Of a stretch of DNA of 64,000 bases, positions 9,709 to 17,662 are shown piece after piece. Numbering within the stretch: position 1 is the stretch's first letter; each line of letters begins with the position of its first letter. The notes below the pieces were generated by a model. It searched no databases and was not told the origin of the DNA. It was given only the letters and a program-made list of their open reading frames with translations. The position numbers and the translations under genes were made by a program. The DNA is from Methanococcoides burtonii DSM 6242 (GTDB taxonomy: Archaea; Halobacteriota; Methanosarcinia; Methanosarcinales; Methanosarcinaceae). Where the stretch lies: NCBI RefSeq assembly GCF_000013725.1, contig NC_007955.1:961579-1025578 (forward strand), read 5' to 3'.

Positions 9709-10305
9709 TCAGTCACGCTTTTGGTGCTGCATTACTGTTGTGAAGAGCCTGTATTTGATATTATCATCTTTAAGCTCTTCAAGTATGCGGTTTACGATGA
9801 TCTTTTGCGGAATATGTACACCACCCACACGATCATGGAGATCCTGCAGATCTTTGAACTCACCTTTCTTGCGTTCATCGATGATAGCCCACATAAGCTT
9901 CTTTCCGATACCAGGCAGAAGCTCAAGCATGTGCAATCTTGTTGTTATTGGATGTGCATCGTTGAAGAATTTAACGAATTTTTCTTCTCGATCTTTGACA
10001 CATATCTCAAGAACAAAAGGCAGTTCGAGCTGTGCTCCATGGCTTAGATCATCAAAGTGGACCCTGTGCTTAACGTGATCAATGACATCCCGATCCCCAT
10101 CGCCGATATAGACCTTTGACTGGATCTCAGGGGAGACCCCTTCTTTTGGAACCAGTTCCACAAGAGCGAAGTGTTTGTCACCAATTGCCTGTACAAGAGG
10201 TTTCTTTTGATATGCTGGACGTTTGTCAGTATTGCTTCCGTATGGCAGGTAGTCAAGAACCCATGCATAATCCTCTTTCTCAGGCAACGTTCCCCTCTTA
10301 CTCAT
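9709..10305 (-). CDS. DUF655 family RNA-binding-like protein
   Basis: A 198-residue protein matching the archaeal DUF655 family, nearly always found beside ksgA and rpoF. The N-terminal half (DYAWVLDYLPYG, then QAIGDKHFALVELVPK) looks like a small beta-barrel. The C-terminal half holds a helix-hairpin-helix motif, LLPGIGKKLMWAIIDERKKG, near residue 130. These modules suggest nucleic-acid binding, possibly in ribosome assembly, but no function is established that I know of. The gap to ksgA is 18 bases. Confidence 0.8.
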   Translation of the reverse strand: MSKRGTLPEKEDYAWVLDYLPYGSNTDKRPAYQKKPLVQAIGDKHFALVELVPKEGVSPEIQSKVYIGDGDRDVIDHVKHRVHFDDLSHGAQLELPFVLEICVKDREEKFVKFFNDAHPITTRLHMLELLPGIGKKLMWAIIDERKKGEFKDLQDLHDRVGGVHIPQKIIVNRILEELKDDNIKYRLFTTVMQHQKRD

Positions 10306-10383
10306 AGATATCCTCCAGTATGTTATGGATTAATGTTGAAAACTAACTGTTTGCATCAAAAAAGTAAAGTATTAGATGTAAAT

Positions 10384-10773
10384 TTATTCCATTGCCTCGA
10401 GCACAAGATCTAATATTGCGTCCAGCTCTTCTTCGGTCAATGTAAATCTCTCTTTTGCATAGAGTGTCCTGAGCTCATCTCTTGTCAGAGGAGCAATGTC
10501 AGCAATGTGTATTGCGATCTCAGGCTTCATTTTCCCCATCTCAAGGAGCTTGCCAACAAGTTCTCTGGATCTGCTTGCATCCATCTTTGCAAACATGTCT
10601 GCATGGTTGATAGCTTTGCGAAGTTCATATCCAAGCTCTTCTTCACGTGCCACGCGCTCTTCCATAATTTTGTTAAGTATTTCCTTGACCTCAGGAACGG
10701 TCAATAATTCTTCGCTCTGAATGTGTTTGACAATCATTAAAATACACTCTTTGGAATTAGATATGTTTAACAT
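10384..10773 (-). CDS. rpoF: RNA polymerase subunit Rpo4 (RpoF, Rpb4-like)
   Basis: A protein of up to 129 residues matching archaeal Rpo4/RpoF. With Rpo7 it forms the stalk of RNA polymerase. The family core is VPEVKEILNKIMEERVARE, then LGYELRKAINHADMFAK, and an HRDC-like C-terminal half (IADIAPLTRDELRTLY). The ATG at 10773 has an excellent ribosome binding site (AGGTGG four bases upstream). The usual family start is MIVKH, 12 codons later at 10737, where no clear site is seen. I keep the longer form on that evidence, so the first 12 residues are uncertain. Confidence 0.88.
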   Translation of the reverse strand: MLNISNSKECILMIVKHIQSEELLTVPEVKEILNKIMEERVAREEELGYELRKAINHADMFAKMDASRSRELVGKLLEMGKMKPEIAIHIADIAPLTRDELRTLYAKERFTLTEEELDAILDLVLEAME

Positions 10774-10887
10774 CTTTCCACCTGCTAATGCAATAGCAGA
10801 TGCTATCTGCCAGATGGACTTCCGTACAGATATAATTATCGATAATAAAAGGTCACTTCCAGGCTATTACTAGCCTGGGTGTTGAGT

Positions 10888-11181
10888 TTAGTATTTCTGT
10901 GGTTTCAAGTGCTGTGACAGGGAGATGACCTCTTTCTTAGAGTTTCCATCTGTTACCTGTAAAAGATAAGCCCTTCCGCGCTTTCCAAGTACTTTGCCGG
11001 TCTTGCCCTGGAACTTTGCGTTTGGCATTCCTTTCTGTACGCTTGGATCGATATCGATGTGGACCATCTGGCCTTCTTCGAAATCCTGAATTGCCTTGCT
11101 TATAGGGGAGAGACCTCGTTCCCTTACTGTCTTCTTCAATTTGTACCTAGTACAGCTACGTTCACCGTGTGATGTTGGCAT
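10888..11181 (-). CDS. rpl21e: 50S ribosomal protein L21e
   Basis: A 97-residue archaeal/eukaryotic-type ribosomal protein L21e. Recognisable blocks are [18 protein letters not shown] at the N terminus, [20 protein letters not shown] in the middle and [18 protein letters not shown] towards the end. The start ATG has GGAGG nine bases upstream. It lies between pus10 and rpoF in the operon, the usual archaeal arrangement. The 114-base gap to rpoF holds a short inverted repeat (GCAGATG near 10797 with CATCTGC) but no gene. Confidence 0.95.
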   Translation of the reverse strand: MPTSHGERSCTRYKLKKTVRERGLSPISKAIQDFEEGQMVHIDIDPSVQKGMPNAKFQGKTGKVLGKRGRAYLLQVTDGNSKKEVISLSQHLKPQKY

Positions 11182-11246
11182 TGTTTTCCTCCGTTATTTC
11201 AGGTCATGGATAGACCTGTATTTGATAAATTTGATATTAGGGCAAC

Positions 11247-12539
11247 TTATATGTCGACCCCGACAACATCCAGTTCTGTAACGAAAGCCTGTGAACCGAG
11301 AAGCCCTGTAAGGCTTGGTATGGTCCTTCCTTCGTCACTGGATATCAGTTCCTTTACATACAGGCCACCTTCACAATGAACTTCGAGCATTGCGTAGTCA
11401 TCTGTTAATTCGTTAAGCTTCATGTCGTGAACAGTTCGCTTACGAACCAGATCGGCCCTTCTGTGTGAAACACGCTGTGGTGTTCTCTGTTGGATCTGCA
11501 CACCAATAAGTTCATTGATGGTAGACCGGAGTTTATCCTCTGGAATTTGCTCTTTAAATGTAACTTTAAGTTTATAAACCTTATCCGCCTTTACAGTCTT
11601 AAGGGTCTCAACAGTGGCCTTTGGGGTGAATGTTAACCCTTCCACCTCGATCTTTCCACCTGCACGCTCATTTATCTCTTTTTCAACCTTTGCAAGATCG
11701 CATGTGCGCAGCATGGGTTCAACCGCTTCGACCACGAACGGCCTACCGGATCCGAGCATCCGGGCATCGATATCCTCACGCCCTGCCCCATGGAACTTCG
11801 TATCCTTTGACTTAAGAGCTTCCACGACAGGGTCCTTGATAAGTTCATCAACAGATTCGGGATATTGCTTTCCTGTGAAGTTACAGGTCTCACACCCCCT
11901 TCCTCTGCATGTCCGGCATGGCCAGCGTGTCTGTGGGATGGTACGCACCATTTTCCGGTACCTGCCGAGAATATAGATCGAACGCACCTGCAAATGAACT
12001 GTTTCTTCGGCAAGATCCAGCGTTACAAGAATGTCTGGATTTTCGAGTTCGACCTCTTTGCCAGTCCTCTCTGCAATGAGCTTTCCAACCTCACGGTTCA
12101 TCTCGGATTTGAACTGTTCCGCATAGGTGGTCCCGGATTCGGTCCAGATGATCTCCTCGTTTTCGCTCAAAAGCCCGCTCATCTTCGTTCCGACAAGGAA
12201 AGTGGAATGCTCATAGTCCTTCAATGCAGTCTCTGCTCTTTCCGCCCATGTGTCAAGCTTTTCGAAAAGACCAAGGCACACCCAGCATTTTTCGCCTTCG
12301 CCTTTAAGTCTAAGGGATTTGCGTGCATTCACACTTGAAGGGCTAAGGTCTTCCAGAATCTCCTTGTCACCTTCGTCCTTGTTAATGCGGTCTCCTTCCA
12401 TAGCAAGGGCGAGCTTGATTGCACTCCCTCGTTTGTCATTGGTAAGTCCGGTAGAGAGTTTTGCGAACTGTCTTCCCATACAATGGTCACATATCGGTCC
12501 TTCACGGACGATCTTTTTTGCAATATCGAGCACGTTCAA
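11247..12539 (-). CDS. pus10: tRNA pseudouridine synthase Pus10
   Basis: A 430-residue Pus10 enzyme, which makes pseudouridine 54 (and 55) in the T-loop of archaeal tRNAs. The N-terminal half has a THUMP-like region with zinc-binding cysteine pairs, seen at CDHCMGRQF, CWVCLGLF and CRTCRGRGCETC. The catalytic aspartate lies in GAGREDIDARMLGSGRPFV near residue 245. The start is a TTG at 12537-12539 preceded by AAGGAAGTGATC. The gene lies 23 bases downstream of trmY, whose product methylates the pseudouridine 54 that Pus10 makes. The two genes therefore encode consecutive steps to N1-methylpseudouridine 54. Confidence 0.95.
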   Translation of the reverse strand: MNVLDIAKKIVREGPICDHCMGRQFAKLSTGLTNDKRGSAIKLALAMEGDRINKDEGDKEILEDLSPSSVNARKSLRLKGEGEKCWVCLGLFEKLDTWAERAETALKDYEHSTFLVGTKMSGLLSENEEIIWTESGTTYAEQFKSEMNREVGKLIAERTGKEVELENPDILVTLDLAEETVHLQVRSIYILGRYRKMVRTIPQTRWPCRTCRGRGCETCNFTGKQYPESVDELIKDPVVEALKSKDTKFHGAGREDIDARMLGSGRPFVVEAVEPMLRTCDLAKVEKEINERAGGKIEVEGLTFTPKATVETLKTVKADKVYKLKVTFKEQIPEDKLRSTINELIGVQIQQRTPQRVSHRRADLVRKRTVHDMKLNELTDDYAMLEVHCEGGLYVKELISSDEGRTIPSLTGLLGSQAFVTELDVVGVDI

Positions 12540-12562
12540 CTGATCACTTCCTTCTTCCTGTT

Positions 12563-13168
12563 TTACTGGGATTTACCTGACAAATTCCGGTCTATCTCGT
12601 TATTGATAAGTATGATACAATGGTCGGCATGTAGCGGTATCGGACCAAGAGAGATGGTCTTAGCTTCATGTTCTTTTATTAGCTGCTCTTCCTCTTCGGT
12701 AACTCCCATATGGTCACCAAGAATGAAAACAGCATTGTTCGTAAGGTCAGAAAGCTCGCGGATATCCTCACCATCTTCATGCAGATAAATGAGCCTGCGT
12801 CCTGCATCTTTGAACTCATTAAGCAACGTCCCAAGATTCCCGCTTCTGATGAAAACACCCGGAGTTGAGCGTACTTCATATTCCCCGGCAGTCTTCTGTA
12901 ATGCTTTCTTGATAAGTGAGCCGGCACTCCTTTCATCCGGATTGAGATATCTGACATGCTCACTGTCAAAGCGTATGATCTTTCCGGGCTCCGGTTCTCC
13001 AAGAAGTAACAGATGTACCTGAACATCCCGCCTAAGGTCATGTGAAAGGAACAGGCATGAATTGATGCACCTGCAAAGAATATCCATGCGTCCTGCTGAA
13101 CCAGGGAGGTCATTCAGGGAAAAGTCACCTGTTGTCAAAGCCTTATGAGCAATTATCACAAAATTTCG
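12563..13168 (-). CDS. trmY: tRNA (pseudouridine54-N1)-methyltransferase TrmY
   Basis: A SPOUT-fold methyltransferase of about 200 residues that methylates N1 of pseudouridine 54 in tRNA. It begins MRNFVIIAHKALTTGDFSLN, the family start. It continues with LPGSAGRMDILCRCINSCL, which is characteristic, and ends with the SPOUT knot region FILGDHMGVTEEEEQ and ISLGPIPLHADHCI. An in-frame ATG 14 codons upstream (13210) has a weaker upstream context, so I use the family start with AGGAT upstream. It is the first gene of the minus-strand operon that runs to 8265. Confidence 0.92.
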   Translation of the reverse strand, partial: RNFVIIAHKALTTGDFSLNDLPGSAGRMDILCRCINSCLFLSHDLRRDVQVHLLLLGEPEPGKIIRFDSEHVRYLNPDERSAGSLIKKALQKTAGEYEVRSTPGVFIRSGNLGTLLNEFKDAGRRLIYLHEDGEDIRELSDLTNNAVFILGDHMGVTEEEEQLIKEHEAKTISLGPIPLHADHCIILINNEIDRNLSGKSQ

Positions 13169-13375
13169 CATTTTCTTCAGTATCCTGTCTTGTTTTTTGG
13201 TGATTACCATGTGTTATTAGATTAAATGCACCCTTGGATAACACAAAGCCTTTTTTTATTTAGTTAATTTGTACTGTGGAATGGTTCATAATAAAGAATA
13301 TAGAATAAAAACATATCTACTCTGATCAATATTGAATGCTGACAATTAACATGAATTAAAAGCATTCATTATTTC

Positions 13376-14096
13376 GGCTCTGTAGAAATCCTCTTTTCTA
13401 ACTTCAACTAAGCCACTTCTTTTATAATAAGACGTTTCCTGCGATTGTTCTCCAACAAACTTCAAAAATTTGTTACTCGTACATATTCTGTTGTTTAGGA
13501 CACCATATTTAAGAAAACACTTGACTTATTTTATAAAAATAGAGACTCAATTGATATTACTGCAATTGATTCCACTGGATTCACAAATGGTTATTGTAGT
13601 AACTATTATTCTTGGCGAAGTTATGTGAAGACTAGCATTTCAGTTGATGTTAGTAAATTTGTGATTACTGTTTACAAGATTTCTGGAAAAACAGTTCATG
13701 ATGCAAAACATGCAAAGACATTGCTATCACAATATCATCGCAATAGGAGATCCAGATATTATGTGATGGATATAGCCTATGATTCTGAAAACATACACGA
13801 ATTGACGATGGAATAACTTGGATCAATAGCAATTGTTCCATTGAGACAACGTGAACGAAAGCGAATCAAAGGGAGATATCGAAAGAAAATGTTACAGGAA
13901 TTCGATAGTGAGATATACTCTATGCGAAATTTGAGTGAAACGATGTTCTCGTTTTGAAAAGAAAGTATGGAGAAAACTTACGTGCGAGAAAGTACAGAAA
14001 TCAAGTAAAAGAAGTAAAGTTCAAAGTGATATTACACAATATTGACAAATTTATCAAAACTGTGTTTTTAGTTTGGATGAGGATTTCTACAAAGCC
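13376..14096 (+). mobile_element. Dead IS5-like element with GGCTCTGTAGAAATCCTC ends
   Basis: A 721-bp element bounded by GGCTCTGTAGAAATCCTC on the left and GAGGATTTCTACAAAGCC on the right, a near-perfect 18-bp inverted repeat with one mismatch. The right repeat overlaps the end of the transposase frame. Between them lies one degenerate transposase gene. No clear target duplication is visible. The ends match the solo repeat at 2094 and the 131-bp element at 41439, so all three belong to one IS group. Confidence 0.85.
13500..14096 (+). pseudogene. IS5-like transposase remnant
   Basis: The reading is continuous in several frames: AIDSTGFTNGYCSNYYSW with the first catalytic Asp, TSISVDVSKFVITVYKI, YVMDIAYDSENIHEL with the second Asp, then after a stop VPLRQRERKRIKGRYRKK, and in another frame KRKYGENLRARKYRNQVKEV, which is the C-terminal YREK-like region. 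At least one stop (after HELTME at about 13815) and frame changes near 13955 and 14040 make it non-functional. The layout matches small archaeal IS5-group transposases of about 250 residues. Confidence 0.8.
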
Positions 14097-14212
14097 CTTC
14101 TGCCTTTTGTTTAGTAATATTTCGAAAAAAGATAATATAATCAATTTATTAGATCTTATCTTAGCTATAGTCTTCCGAAATGATAATAACCAATACACAC
14201 TATCCCTACCCC

Positions 14213-14725
14213 ATGACCCTTTTATCCCAAAATGAACTAAGAGAACTTGTACTTGCAAACCCGCCACTTGTCGAGAATATGATCGATATGGATACCCAGC
14301 TTCAGCCAAACGGTGTTGAGATGACACTTAAAGAAATAAGAACTATTAAAAGTCCTGGTGCAGTCGATTTTGATAACTCTGGCAGGAGATTGTCTGAGGG
14401 CGATACGATCGAGTTCAATGAGGATGGGTGGATACACCTCGATCCAGGGGTATACAAGGTACTTTTGAACGAAATAGTGAACATACCAAAGGACCTTGCA
14501 GCAATAGCAAAACCAAGATCTACATTGATAAGGTGTGGAGCAACCCTTGAGACTGCTGTATGGGATGCCGGGTACTCGGGAAGAAGTGAATGTATGATAG
14601 TTGTTCACAACAAGGACGGTTTCGATCTAAAAAAGGATGCACGGATAATGCAGCTTCTTTTCTACCACCTTCACACAGAAGTAGAAGAAGGCTATAGTGG
14701 AAGTTATCAGAATGAGAACATCTGA
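14213..14725 (+). CDS. dut: Archaeal dUTP diphosphatase (dCTP deaminase-like fold)
   Basis: A 170-residue trimeric dUTPase/dCTP-deaminase superfamily protein. The block RSTLIRCGATLETAVWDAGY carries AVWDAGYSGR, which is typical of the archaeal dUTPase subfamily rather than of dCTP deaminase. The N-terminal LLSQNELRELVLANPPLVEN is also typical. It hydrolyses dUTP to dUMP and so prevents uracil incorporation into DNA. I choose the ATG of MTLLSQNEL at 14213; an upstream in-frame ATG at 14180 adds 11 residues not expected in the family. The start lies 117 bases after the dead IS element, so the native promoter may have been changed. Confidence 0.85.
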   Translation: MTLLSQNELRELVLANPPLVENMIDMDTQLQPNGVEMTLKEIRTIKSPGAVDFDNSGRRLSEGDTIEFNEDGWIHLDPGVYKVLLNEIVNIPKDLAAIAKPRSTLIRCGATLETAVWDAGYSGRSECMIVVHNKDGFDLKKDARIMQLLFYHLHTEVEEGYSGSYQNENI

Positions 14726-15084
14726 ACTTCTGAAGTTTACAATTACATTTACTGGAATACAATATCATTAATGTTTCAGACATTATTTTATATGAGCTTT
14801 AGCTACAGCCATCATCCCGAACAGAAAACCAACGACAGAGCAAAAAAGCATGCGATCGAAAGGGAGACTATCGATAAAATATATAGATATGTAATATATT
14901 ATTTTTTACTTGCACACCGACCATTTTGGTCCCACAATATATTAGGCATCTAATAGAGATATGTGCAAGATCTCCATATCATTTCAGACAGTTTTACTCA
15001 TGCATTGTGTTTGATCACTCTTTTATGCAATCTGTATTCCATCTGACACACAAAAATAAGATTGCTGAATTATGATGGCAAATG

Positions 15085-15094
15085 TATATATATT
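15085..15094 (+). promoter_or_regulatory. Probable TATA box upstream of the FIST gene
   Basis: TATATATATT lies about 115 bases upstream of the FIST gene start and is the best TATA-like sequence in the 484-base intergenic stretch 14726-15209. The rest of that stretch has a short hairpin (GACCATTTTGGTC near 14918) but no gene that I can support. Confidence 0.4.
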
Positions 15095-15209
15095 TGAAAA
15101 TGTCAATATTCTTATGATAAAGCAGGAGATGTGTCAGTATTCACAGAAAACTATCCTCAGGTTTTGCAGATTGTTGAAACCATAAAGTTATAACCAAAGT
15201 GGAGGGAAT

Positions 15210-16412
15210 ATGTTAAAATTTTCATCCAGTAGTACAAGAGTTGTTAACTCAAAAAAAGCCATCGCAGAATGTCTTGAAAATGCACTCGTTGATGAAGAGA
15301 GCATTGATTGTGATCTTGTGGTGATCTATACTACCATCGGCCATGATCTGAATGATATTATAAGTGAAGCGCATGAACTTGCACCCAGTGCAAAGGTTGT
15401 GGGCTGTACCTGCTCTGGAATTATTGGCAAAGAGGGACCAAATGAAGCAATGAGGAGTCTGGCGATCATGACAGTAAAAGGCGGAAATGATGAATTTTCC
15501 GTGGTCATTAAGGACAACATTACAGGACCCAATTCATATGAGGTCAGTGCTCAATTGGCTCAGGACCTTAAGAACAAGAATCCAAACGTCAACATGATCC
15601 ATTTTCTGGCATCTGGCATCGATATTGCTGCCGACAAAGCGTTGGAAGGTATCGAATCCGTGTTTGGCACCGATGTTCCGATATTTGGAGCTACCTCTTC
15701 TGATAATATGAAAGCCATTAATAACTTCCAGTTCGTTGACGGCCAGATACTTGAAAAAGGTGCATTAGCAATTGGTTTTGCAGATCCCACACTTGAAGTT
15801 ATATCACAAGCTTCCCACGGTTTTGAAATAATAGAAATGCCTTTTGAAGTAACACGTTCTGAGTCGAACCGTGTGTTCGAGCTTGATGGACAGCCGGCCT
15901 GGAAGTGTCTGACAGATAATCTTGGACTACCAGAAACAGCGCAACTTGCGGATACGATCCCAATTGGAGCACTTGCTGAAGAACTGCCAGAGAGTTTACA
16001 GGAAGAATATGGAAACACACACATTCTTCGTGTGATAGCAAAGAAAGGACCAGATGGTAGCATCTATATGCCGGTTGATTGTCCAGAGGGCACAAAACTC
16101 TGCCTCACCAAGAGAGATGAAGATAGAATATTTGATGGACTTGACCAGATGGTCGGGCAGATCGTTGAAAGATGTGATGGTCGCAGACCCGTTGCTGTGT
16201 TCCACGCAGACTGTGTCGCAAGAGGAAGGGGGATGTTAAACTGCATCCTTAAAGATGAAATTGTGGCCAGGATGCAGTACCCTCTCTGTAACGGTGAAGA
16301 TATACCGTGGTTGGGAATGTACGGCCTGGGTGAGTTTGCAAGATTAGGAGGACGCAACCATTTCCACAATTACACAACCGCTCTTTATGTCATTGTTAAG
16401 CGCAACGACTGA
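15210..16412 (+). CDS. FIST domain signal-input protein
   Basis: A 400-residue protein with FIST N (about residues 30-220) followed by FIST C (about 225-380). FIST is a sensory domain thought to bind small ligands such as amino acids and is often encoded beside signalling proteins. Visible marks are DCDLVVIYTTIGHDLNDII, then VVGCTCSGIIGKEGPNE, FGATSSDNM and near the end GMYGLGEFARLGGRNHFHNY. There is no signal peptide or membrane helix. GTGGAGGG lies just upstream of the ATG. The original start of the first sensor kinase lies 68 bases downstream, so the gene probably feeds that pathway. Confidence 0.88.
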   Translation: MLKFSSSSTRVVNSKKAIAECLENALVDEESIDCDLVVIYTTIGHDLNDIISEAHELAPSAKVVGCTCSGIIGKEGPNEAMRSLAIMTVKGGNDEFSVVIKDNITGPNSYEVSAQLAQDLKNKNPNVNMIHFLASGIDIAADKALEGIESVFGTDVPIFGATSSDNMKAINNFQFVDGQILEKGALAIGFADPTLEVISQASHGFEIIEMPFEVTRSESNRVFELDGQPAWKCLTDNLGLPETAQLADTIPIGALAEELPESLQEEYGNTHILRVIAKKGPDGSIYMPVDCPEGTKLCLTKRDEDRIFDGLDQMVGQIVERCDGRRPVAVFHADCVARGRGMLNCILKDEIVARMQYPLCNGEDIPWLGMYGLGEFARLGGRNHFHNYTTALYVIVKRND

Positions 16413-16521
16413 TGTGCTCTCAGCATATTCACATCAGATACCTCACACAGCATAAATGAATAAAGGCAGATCCCTAAAACATGACTGGAAAAAATTTGAG
16501 CTACGATGAGCTTAAAACTAA

Positions 16522-17662
16522 GAGAATTGCGATTAACTGCTGATTTTTTTCAAAGCAAATTTTTCCAGCTAAAATTTTGAGCTTTTCTCTCTATTTCCAG
16601 CAGTTTGCTAGTATCTATTTATATACTTTCCAACTTTTTTGAATAGCTACCGCTATTCATCCTAATGATTTTCTTCTTATTGTCCTCAATTGATAGAGAT
16701 TATAGCTGAATGCTGTAATCGCCATTTTGACATTTACTCTTGCCAACGTTGTTACTCTTACAAATCCTGACGTAAACACATTTTTGATAACAGCATAAGG
16801 TCTTTCTCCCTTTGCTCTTTTCCTGCTTATTCTTTTGTTTCTCATCTTATCCCTAATACCAATAGGATGACCTCGCACGCCCCTTTGCATAGTTGCATCA
16901 TATCCTTTTGAAATTGCACCAAAGTAACCTCTATCTCTGTAAACAACTTCGCCTTCTTCAGAAAGATCCACCTGACTATCATGAACTGAGGCAGTAGTTG
17001 TCCTATATCTCCTTATCAGATCATATTCGGTATCTTCAATGGTATGTAGTTTATATCCAAAATGTGACTTAGATGCCTTTTTTGTCCATGTACCGTCCTT
17101 ACATCTTCTGGTCTTTGCTTCATTTCCACGAGGAGTATCAAGATTTGCATGTCCTGGATCAGCATGTATAAATGTTGCATCCTGAATCATACCTTGTTTG
17201 ATCCTCAAACCTTTCTTATCAAGTTGTCTTTGCATTTCATTCCAGATTTCATCTTCTTTTCCTGATTGAGCAATTCGTTCTCTAAATGCCCAAACAGTAG
17301 TATGATCTGGAATTTTTGCAGGAAAGCCCAAGAATTTCCTAAAGGAAATTCTGTCAGTAGCTTGTCTTTCAAGTTCAGGGTCAGATAGGCCATGCCATTG
17401 TTGCAATACTAACATTTTGAGCATGACGATTTCATCAACGTTTGGTCTGCCACCGAACTCTGTTTTATTGATATACATCTCTGCTATAATTGGACGAAAT
17501 GGTTTCCAATCGATGAGAGATTCAATTTCAGAGAGCTTGTCACCGAGATTTTCAAGACGTTTGTACTCTTCTTTAAAAGCAAAGTTTGTTAAGGACATAA
17601 TACAAAATTATTGTAATAGGTTATAAATATTGCTTCTGTTTGAGGGGTTTATCGGAATTCTC
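16522..17662 (-). mobile_element. IS5-family element, copy 1 (CTAA target duplication)
   Basis: An element of 1141 bp. The ends are GAGAATTGCGATTAAC on the left and, read inward from the right, GAGAATTCCGATAAAC, a 16-bp inverted repeat with two mismatches. CTAA flanks it on both sides (16518-16521 and 17663-17666), the 4-bp YTAR-type duplication usual for IS5-family elements. It carries one transposase on the minus strand. Copy 2 at 25547-26687 has the same length and an identical protein. It differs by a few bases near the transposase 5' end, so both insertions are recent. Confidence 0.95.
16657..17598 (-). CDS. IS5-family transposase, copy 1
   Basis: A 313-residue DDE transposase, identical in sequence to the one at 25611-26552. 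The N-terminal block FGGRPNVDEIVMLKMLVLQQ and LSDPELERQATDRISFRKF are typical of IS5-group enzymes. The first catalytic Asp lies in GMIQDATFIHADPG, the second probably in VVYRDRGYFGA, and the Glu in the C-terminal RAKGERPYAVIKNVF. No frameshift or stop, so it is probably active. The start is the ATG at 17598. Confidence 0.93.
   Translation of the reverse strand: MSLTNFAFKEEYKRLENLGDKLSEIESLIDWKPFRPIIAEMYINKTEFGGRPNVDEIVMLKMLVLQQWHGLSDPELERQATDRISFRKFLGFPAKIPDHTTVWAFRERIAQSGKEDEIWNEMQRQLDKKGLRIKQGMIQDATFIHADPGHANLDTPRGNEAKTRRCKDGTWTKKASKSHFGYKLHTIEDTEYDLIRRYRTTTASVHDSQVDLSEEGEVVYRDRGYFGAISKGYDATMQRGVRGHPIGIRDKMRNKRISRKRAKGERPYAVIKNVFTSGFVRVTTLARVNVKMAITAFSYNLYQLRTIRRKSLG

Noticed and set aside
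13954-14235. A 93-codon frame running from the dead IS towards dut as a real gene
   Set aside because: Its first 40 codons are the C-terminal part of the decayed transposase, and the rest is intergenic sequence and the dut start region.
14771-14953. A 60-codon frame between dut and the FIST gene
   Set aside because: No ribosome binding site, weak coding composition, and it lies in an A+T-rich intergenic stretch.
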